From contig CAYQMF010000196.1 in NCBI GenBank assembly GCA_964418595.1, positions 1 to 6,900 of the forward strand: a stretch of DNA of 6,900 nucleotides, given 5' to 3'. Made by a program: the position numbers and the translations under genes. This DNA is from CAYQMF01 sp964418595 (GTDB taxonomy: Bacteria; Planctomycetota; UBA1135; UBA2386). The notes beneath the pieces are model-generated. The model saw only the letters and a list, made by a program, of their open reading frames with translations. It had not been told where the DNA came from and searched no databases. Positions 1 through 6,900 of this stretch are shown here, one piece after another (within the stretch, counting starts at the first letter, position 1; each line of letters opens with the position of its first letter).

Positions 1-614
1 ATCTTGCCACGCTTGGCGAAGCGGTCGCGGTAGGTGGCGGGATCCGGGACGAGGCCGATGTACCAGAACAGCAGCGACACCGTGAAGTACGTGCTCACCG
101 CGAACACGTCCCACAGCAGCGGGCTCTTGAAGTTCGGCCACATCGACATCTGGTTGGGGATCGGGAACACCCAGTAGATGACCCAGATGCGGCCGACGTG
201 GATGGCCGGGAAGACGCCGGCGGCCATCACCGCGAAGATCGTCATCGCCTCCGCGAAGCGGTTGATCTGCGTGCGCCACTTCTGCCGGAACAGGAAGAGG
301 ATCGCCGAGATCAGGGTGCCGGCGTGGCCGATACCGATCCAGAACACGAAGTTCACGATCGGCCAGCCCCAGCCCACGGGGTTGTTGTTGCCCCACACAC
401 CGACGCCGGTCCACACCAGGTAGCCGACCGCGGCGCCGAGGTTCAGGAGCAAGAGCACGGAGATCCCGAACAGGATGAACCAGCCCTTCGGCGTGCGGCG
501 CTCGGTCACCCCGGCCACCTTCTCGGTGACCGCGTTGAACGTGTCGAGGCCTTCGACGATCGGTGCCCGCGCGAGGGGGTTCTCCGGCAGGTCGATGACG
601 GTGATCGCGGTCAT
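1..614 (-). CDS. actC: Alternative Complex III membrane subunit ActC (NrfD/PsrC family), partial, C-terminus beyond left edge
   Basis: ActC is the large integral membrane subunit of Alternative Complex III; in this family it binds and oxidises quinol and hands electrons to the Fe-S clusters of ActB. The minus strand reads without a stop from an ATG at 614 to the window edge, giving 204 complete codons of a protein that is normally around 450-490 residues. The N-terminus is a hydrophilic cytoplasmic tail (MTAITVIDLPENPLARAPIV). Four hydrophobic segments follow, at about residues 44-68, 83-109, 122-148 and 166-188. Family-typical motifs include NNNPVGWGWPIVNFVFWIGIG (76-96, contiguous with His97), RQKWRTQINRFAEAMT (110-125) and FPAIHVGR (135-142, His139). 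The start lies 3 bases after the actB stop, which supports co-transcription and coupled translation; I see no strong Shine-Dalgarno site. The alternative is another NrfD-like subunit such as PsrC, but the actA-actB context makes ActC by far the best name. Confidence 0.95.
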   Translation of the reverse strand, partial: MTAITVIDLPENPLARAPIVEGLDTFNAVTEKVAGVTERRTPKGWFILFGISVLLLLNLGAAVGYLVWTGVGVWGNNNPVGWGWPIVNFVFWIGIGHAGTLISAILFLFRQKWRTQINRFAEAMTIFAVMAAGVFPAIHVGRIWVIYWVFPIPNQMSMWPNFKSPLLWDVFAVSTYFTVSLLFWYIGLVPDPATYRDRFAKRGK

Positions 615-617
615 GGG

Positions 618-3763
<3,146 letters not shown>

Positions 3764-3767
<4 letters not shown>

Positions 3768-4405
3768 CGGTGGCAGCCGGAGCAGTGGGTCGGCGGGTTG
3801 ATGTTCTTCTCTTCCTTGATGCGGAGCGCCCGCGCCAGGTCGTGGACGTAGCCGCCCATCTTGGTCACGTCCTCCGCGGGGCGGAGGTGCAGCTCAGGCG
3901 CCCGGTGGCACTCGAGGCACCAGCCCATGCTCAGCGGCTCGACCTGCCGGACGACCTCCATCTGGTCGACGCGGCCGTGGCAGCTCGCGCAGCCCACGCC
4001 GGCGCGCACGTGCGCCGCATGGTTGAAGTAGGCGTACTGAGGCAGCATGTGCACCTTGACCCACGGGATCGGAGTGCCGTTCTTGGCGGACTCCTCCACC
4101 ACCTTCAGCTTGGGGTCATCCTTGCGCACGTTGCCGTGGCAGTTCATGCACGTGTTCGTGTCCGGCACCGACGCGTGCGGGCTCCGGTCGACGTTCTGAT
4201 GGCAGTAGCGGCAGTCGAGCCCGAGCAGGCCGGCGTGCAGCTTGTGGCTGTACGCGACCGGTTGGTCAGGCGCGTAGCCGACCTCGAGGTGCTTGGGCGA
4301 GAACCAGAAACCGACGACGAACGTGACGAGGCCACCGCCGGCAACCACAAGCGCGCCGATGAGTTGCGGCAGCTTGTTGGTCCACTTCGGGAAGAGAAGG
4401 GTCAA
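3764..4405 (-). CDS. actA: Alternative Complex III pentaheme cytochrome c subunit ActA
   Basis: ActA is the membrane-anchored pentaheme cytochrome of Alternative Complex III, which takes electrons from the ActB Fe-S clusters on the periplasmic side. The 213-residue product has one N-terminal membrane segment (about residues 16-35, an uncleaved anchor) and five CxxCH heme sites: CRYCH 65-69, CMNCH 86-90, CASCH 139-143, CLECH 163-167 and CSGCH 208-212. The motifs YSHKLH (52-57) and YFNHAAH (126-132) carry extra histidines likely to be distal heme ligands. The last heme motif ends one residue before the stop. The start is a TTG at 4405, chosen because a GAGG Shine-Dalgarno sits 7 bases upstream and the resulting N-terminus (MTLLFPKWTNKLPQ) looks like other ActA proteins; I see no in-frame ATG just upstream. 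It is the first gene of the act operon and overlaps actB by 4 bases. The other pentaheme candidates (NrfB/NrfH-like) do not fit this gene order. Confidence 0.95.
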
Positions 4406-4412
4406 GGCTCTG

Positions 4413-4416
4413 CCTC
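4413..4416 (-). promoter_or_regulatory. Shine-Dalgarno site of actA
   Basis: On the minus strand GAGG lies 7 bases before the TTG start of actA. It is the only good ribosome-binding match near this start and is the reason a TTG is preferred over a later initiation codon. The leader just upstream is strongly C/T-rich. Confidence 0.65.
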
Positions 4417-4454
4417 GCAGGAAGGGAGGGGACGGGTGGCGGCGGCGACGCGAA

Positions 4455-4471
4455 GCGAGGGATGCCCTAGC
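4455..4471 (-). other. Small hairpin in the actA leader
   Basis: On the minus strand GCTAGGG and CCCTCGC can pair around a 3-base loop (CAT), with one T:C mismatch in a 7-pair stem. It sits downstream of the promoter candidate and about 50 bases before the actA start. No T-run follows it, so it is not a typical intrinsic terminator of the upstream SGNH gene. It could be an mRNA structure or chance. Confidence 0.25.
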
Positions 4472-4533
4472 GTAAAGCGTTGCCGACCAAGGCTTAAGGA
4501 CGACAGGGTGAGTCCGCGGTTGGCGGAGGAGCG

Positions 4534-4562
4534 TGCATACAAGATTCCCATCCCGCGTTCAA
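4534..4562 (-). promoter_or_regulatory. Candidate sigma70-like promoter for the act operon
   Basis: On the minus strand TTGAAC (4562-4557) and TATGCA (4539-4534) are separated by 17 bases, the ideal spacing for a housekeeping promoter. The -35 box matches the consensus at four of six positions, the -10 only at three. It lies in the 191-base gap between the SGNH gene and actA, about 130 bases before the actA start, and is the only reasonable match I found there. Consensus matching in a high-GC genome of unknown phylum is weak evidence, so this is tentative. Confidence 0.25.
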
Positions 4563-4596
4563 TTTCGCGTCGCACAGAAACTTGGCGCGCGAGCGA

Positions 4597-5739
4597 CTAC
4601 CGCAGCAGCCGGTCGGTGAACTCGGCGATGAGCGGGGTCGCCAAGGCATGGGCGCGCTCGTTGCCGTGCATGTCGGAGGGATCGACCCACAGGTCCTCGG
4701 CGCGCTGGCCCCGGAACGCGGGGAGCAGATCGAGGCACGGGAGGCTGTCGCTCGCGCAGAACTCAGCGACCACCCGGTGCAGGGTGGCGAAGGGATAGGT
4801 CGCGCCCGGCTCCAGGTTCTGGAAGAGCGGCCATACGACAACACCGAATCGGACGCCGCGTTCCTGGCACCACACCCGCAGCTCGCGCAGCGCCCGCTGC
4901 GGGTTCTCCGACTTCCAGAACATGTCGGCGCTCTCCGCGCGCGCCGCATAGAAGGGGTCGCCGGCGGGGAGATCGAGCAGGACCTGCCCCCAGTCCACGG
5001 CGGGGTCGAGGTCGAAGCGGTGCCGGAAGTCGAAGGCCGCCGCGAACGCGCGCACCAATGCCGAGCCGTGGTCACTGCCGAAGGTCGCCGGCGCCTCCAA
5101 TGCGACGGTGTTCGGCATCAGGACGATGTCATTGAGGCACAGCGTGACCAGGACCACGTCGGGGGTCAGCCTGTGAAACCGATCCCGGAGCGCCCACCAG
5201 TACTCGTCGACATACAGCGTCCCCGCTGCGCCGCAGTTGACGAGGCGCACCGCGTCGGACCCGGCCTTCTGGTGCAGCGCCGCCTCGACCAAGCGGACCC
5301 AGGTCAGCTCGGCGGGCACGCCCCAGCCGAAGGTGAACGAATCACCCAGGCAGACGACCCGCCGTTGCCCCACCGGCTTCTCCCAGGTCAGGTCGGCGCG
5401 GTCCCGTAGTCCCAGTGCATTGATATCGACGCGGACGCAGCCGCGCTCGTCCATGACGGCGCGCCGGTTCCCGCGATAGCAGAGATGGAACGTCAGATCG
5501 GGCGACCACGTGGCCCGATCGCGCGGCAGGCCGGGAAGCCGGACGAGGCCGCGGTCCTTGGCAGCTGCGTAGTCGACGCGATTGCGCGCCGCATCCTCGA
5601 AGTACGCCTCGTACCGCGCCCGACCCACCAGTGGCCCGGCCACGCGCAAGGCGACTTCGGCAGCGGCCAGGGCCAGCAGGAGACCCAGCGCCACCATGGC
5701 GAGGCGGAAGGGCCAGCGGGCACGCGCGGGACGGGTCAT
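4597..5739 (-). CDS. Membrane-anchored SGNH/GDSL hydrolase family protein, substrate unknown
   Basis: This 380-residue protein looks like an SGNH/GDSL-type esterase or acyl hydrolase; the substrate cannot be read from the sequence. An N-terminal hydrophobic segment (about 13-31, after RPARARWPFR) is probably a signal anchor placing the domain outside the inner membrane. A pre-domain motif VRVDINALGLRD (102-113) precedes block I, CLGDSFTFGWG (130-140), with Ser134 as the predicted nucleophile. Block II is NCGAAGT (168-174), block III is LCLNDI (200-205) with Asn203, and block V is DPSDMHGN (353-360) with His358 and Asp356 or Asp353 as the acid. All four hallmark positions are present, so the enzyme is probably active. 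The ATG at 5739 is the only start codon after an in-frame TGA 12 codons upstream (5776-5778); no clear Shine-Dalgarno is seen. The gene ends 191 bases before actA on the same strand and is divergent from the gene at 5871. A functional link to the respiratory complex is not shown. Confidence 0.85.
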   Translation of the reverse strand: MTRPARARWPFRLAMVALGLLLALAAAEVALRVAGPLVGRARYEAYFEDAARNRVDYAAAKDRGLVRLPGLPRDRATWSPDLTFHLCYRGNRRAVMDERGCVRVDINALGLRDRADLTWEKPVGQRRVVCLGDSFTFGWGVPAELTWVRLVEAALHQKAGSDAVRLVNCGAAGTLYVDEYWWALRDRFHRLTPDVVLVTLCLNDIVLMPNTVALEAPATFGSDHGSALVRAFAAAFDFRHRFDLDPAVDWGQVLLDLPAGDPFYAARAESADMFWKSENPQRALRELRVWCQERGVRFGVVVWPLFQNLEPGATYPFATLHRVVAEFCASDSLPCLDLLPAFRGQRAEDLWVDPSDMHGNERAHALATPLIAEFTDRLLR

Positions 5740-5870
5740 GTCGCGCCCGCACGGTGCGCGGGTGCCGCGCGCGGGTCAAGGCGTTGCCGGTGATCTTGCG
5801 GGGACGCGGGTTTCGCGATGCCGATGCGAAAGCCCGTCGCCTAGCTTCAGCGGTCACCGACTCCTCCGCC
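5740..5870. promoter_or_regulatory. Divergent intergenic region between the SGNH hydrolase and the DUF4011-type gene
   Basis: These 131 bases must contain the promoters of two genes that run away from each other, unless the plus-strand gene starts upstream at a GTG at 5790. I found no convincing -35/-10 pair on either strand. It contains an imperfect inverted repeat at 5808-5835 and, at its right end, the left half of a repeat that reaches into the start codon at 5871. A polypurine GGAGGAG is present on the minus strand (5861-5867) but leads into a frame that is not the SGNH gene. Confidence 0.5.
5808..5835. repeat. Imperfect inverted repeat (possible operator or leader hairpin)
   Basis: GGGTTTCGC (5808-5816) and GCGAAAGCCC (5826-5835) are inverted copies with a single unpaired C, separated by the 9-base loop GATGCCGAT. 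Inside it CGATGC occurs twice in tandem (5816-5827). It sits in the middle of the divergent intergenic region, so it could be a regulator binding site or form a hairpin in the mRNA of the plus-strand gene. No T-run follows on either strand, which argues against a terminator. Confidence 0.4.
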
Positions 5871-5882
5871 GTGACCGATTCC
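5850..5882 (+). repeat. Short direct and inverted repeat spanning the GTG start at 5871
   Basis: A 15-base unit at 5850-5864 recurs at 5868-5882 with 12 of 15 identical bases. The same stretch contains a perfect 7-base inverted repeat, CGGTCAC (5851-5857) and GTGACCG (5871-5877), around 13 bases. The GTG start codon forms the beginning of the right arm. If translated from an upstream start, the direct repeat would read AVTDS-S-AVTDS. Confidence 0.6.
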
Positions 5883-6900
5883 AACCCGTCGTACGCCGTG
5901 GACCTCGCCGTCGAGACGGACCAGTGCATCCACTACGCCCTGCAGCAGCACGAGGTGCCGGTGGTGAAGCGGGTTGCGGTCACGAACTCCGGCACGGACG
6001 ACCTGCGCGACGTCGATCTCGAGATCGCCCTGGGCTCGGGGGGCAGCGGCGCGTGGCGGCAGCGGATCGACACCCTGCGCGCCGGCACGAGCCACAACTT
6101 CGCGACGATCGACCTGGCCCTCGACGCCGATGCCCTGCGCCGACAGAGCGAACGTGTCGACACGATGCTCACGGCCAGGGCGCTGCACGACGGCACGGTG
6201 GTGGCCCGCGTCGATCGGCAGGTCGAGTTGTTCCCGCTGCGCGAGTGGCCGGGGCTGCGTTCCCTCCCGGAGCTGCTGGCGGCGTTCGTCCTTCCCAACG
6301 ACCCCGTCGTTGCCGATCTGCTGCAGCGCGCCGCGGTACACCTGCGCACGGCCACGGGCAGCGGGGCGCTCGACGGCTACCAGACCCGCAGCCAGGCCCG
6401 GGTGAGCGCGATCGCCGCGGCGATCCACCGCGCGCTCGGCGAGCTGGCCATCGGCTACGCCAACCCGCCGGCCAGTTTCGAGCAACAAGGACAGAAGGTC
6501 CGGCTCCCCGACGAGATCGCGCGCCACCGGCAGGCCACGTGCCTCGACCTCGTGCTCCTGTTCGCCGCGGCGCTGGAGCAGGCGGGGTTGCATCCGATCG
6601 TCGTGCTCGTCGAAGGCCACGCGTTCGTCGGCGTGTGGCGGACCGATGACACCTTCCAGGAGGCGGCCGTCGAGGATGGCCTGCGCCTGCGCAAGCGCGT
6701 CGACCTCGATGAGGTCATCGTCGTCGAAACGACGATGGCGACGGCAGACGCGACCGCAGGCTTCGAGCAGGCCTGCGCGCGGGCGCGCGGGCGCCTCGTG
6801 GACCTCGCCACTTTCCGCTGCGCGATCGACGTTGCGCACGCGCGCCGCCTGGGGATCCGCCCCCTGCCCGGCATCGCCGCGGCCGGGCCCTCAGCGGCGC
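5871..6900 (+). CDS. N-terminal part of a DUF4011/DUF3320-type large helicase protein with transglutaminase-like domain, partial at right edge
   Basis: An open frame runs from GTG 5871 to the window edge, 343 codons without a stop. Residues about 10-125 form an N-terminal beta-rich region opening with AVDLAVETDQCIHYALQQHE and VPVVKRVAVTNSG. Residues about 205-290 resemble the transglutaminase-like domain of these proteins: FEQQGQKVRLPDEI (203-216), RQATCLDLVLLFAAALEQAG (220-239) with Cys224, VLVEGHAFVGVW (245-256) with His250, and VVETT (284-288) with Glu286 as the likely third residue. In known relatives of about 1500-2000 residues, this precedes DUF4011, a superfamily-1 helicase core, DUF3320 and often a Vsr-like nuclease; none of those is visible here. 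The start is uncertain: GTG 5871 gives an N-terminus of usual length but has no Shine-Dalgarno, while an in-frame GTG at 5790 has AAGG 8 bases upstream and would add 27 residues. Function is unknown; nucleic-acid processing or defence is inference from the family. Confidence 0.75.
   Translation, partial: MTDSNPSYAVDLAVETDQCIHYALQQHEVPVVKRVAVTNSGTDDLRDVDLEIALGSGGSGAWRQRIDTLRAGTSHNFATIDLALDADALRRQSERVDTMLTARALHDGTVVARVDRQVELFPLREWPGLRSLPELLAAFVLPNDPVVADLLQRAAVHLRTATGSGALDGYQTRSQARVSAIAAAIHRALGELAIGYANPPASFEQQGQKVRLPDEIARHRQATCLDLVLLFAAALEQAGLHPIVVLVEGHAFVGVWRTDDTFQEAAVEDGLRLRKRVDLDEVIVVETTMATADATAGFEQACARARGRLVDLATFRCAIDVAHARRLGIRPLPGIAAAGPSAA

Noticed and set aside
4513..4527. Hairpin TCCGC-GGTTG-GCGGA as a terminator for the SGNH gene
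   Set aside because: Only five pairs and no T-run after it on the minus strand; it does not meet the pattern of an intrinsic terminator.
3770..4798. Plus-strand open frame of 342 codons over actA and beyond
   Set aside because: Antisense shadow of actA and the intergenic region; low-complexity composition, and the opposite strand carries five CxxCH motifs in a recognised gene.
4582..5409. Plus-strand open frame of 275 codons opposite the SGNH gene
   Set aside because: In-phase antisense of a gene with all SGNH blocks; no recognisable protein features.
5818..5844. Tiny frame M-P-M-R-K-P-V-A-stop upstream of the plus-strand gene
   Set aside because: Eight codons without a Shine-Dalgarno; too short to support as a leader peptide.
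5342..5929. Minus-strand open frame of 195 codons crossing the intergenic region, preceded in part by a GGAGGAG
   Set aside because: It overlaps the SGNH gene in another frame, has Arg/Pro/Ala-rich composition and would also overlap the start of the divergent gene. The GGAGGAG is inside this frame and is probably a chance purine run.
5847..6839. Minus-strand open frame of 330 codons at the right end
   Set aside because: In-phase antisense of the DUF4011-type gene, which shows conserved transglutaminase-like motifs on the plus strand; the minus-strand product has no recognisable motif.

Overview
This is a high-GC bacterial window (mostly G or C at third codon positions), gene-dense, with no RNA genes, CRISPR arrays or insertion sequences that I can see. 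The phylum is not certain. An actABC respiratory cluster beside a membrane-anchored SGNH protein would fit a high-GC Planctomycetota, Myxococcota or similar Gram-negative lineage. That is inference from gene content, not from a marker gene.

Positions 1-4405 (minus strand) hold the start of an Alternative Complex III (ACIII) operon, read right to left: actA (pentaheme membrane cytochrome c, 4405 to 3764), actB (fused molybdopterin-oxidoreductase-like and iron-sulfur subunit, 3767 to 618) and the first 204 codons of actC (NrfD/PsrC-type quinol-side membrane subunit, 614 running off the left edge). actA and actB overlap by an ATGA, and only 3 bases separate actB from actC, so the three are almost certainly co-transcribed and translationally coupled. 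Together they would oxidise membrane quinol at ActC, pass electrons through the ActB Fe-S clusters and the ActA hemes, and deliver them to a soluble or membrane cytochrome c or directly to a terminal oxidase. actD, actE, actF and perhaps oxidase genes are expected beyond the left edge.

Positions 4406-4596 are the actA upstream region, with a weak promoter candidate, a small hairpin and a clear Shine-Dalgarno site that selects a TTG start. Positions 4597-5739 (minus strand) encode a 380-residue, N-terminally anchored SGNH/GDSL hydrolase of unknown substrate.

Positions 5740-5870 are a short divergent intergenic region with an imperfect hairpin and a repeat around the next start codon. From 5871 to the right edge (plus strand) runs the N-terminal part (343 codons) of a protein that resembles the very large DUF4011/DUF3320 superfamily-1 helicase proteins: an N-terminal beta-rich region followed by a transglutaminase-like Cys/His/Glu domain. 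It has no ATG start and no stop in the window, so a simple ATG-based search misses it. It is the least understood gene here, and its helicase part, if present, lies outside the window. I do not see a demonstrably new system; the respiratory genes are recognisable and ordinary.
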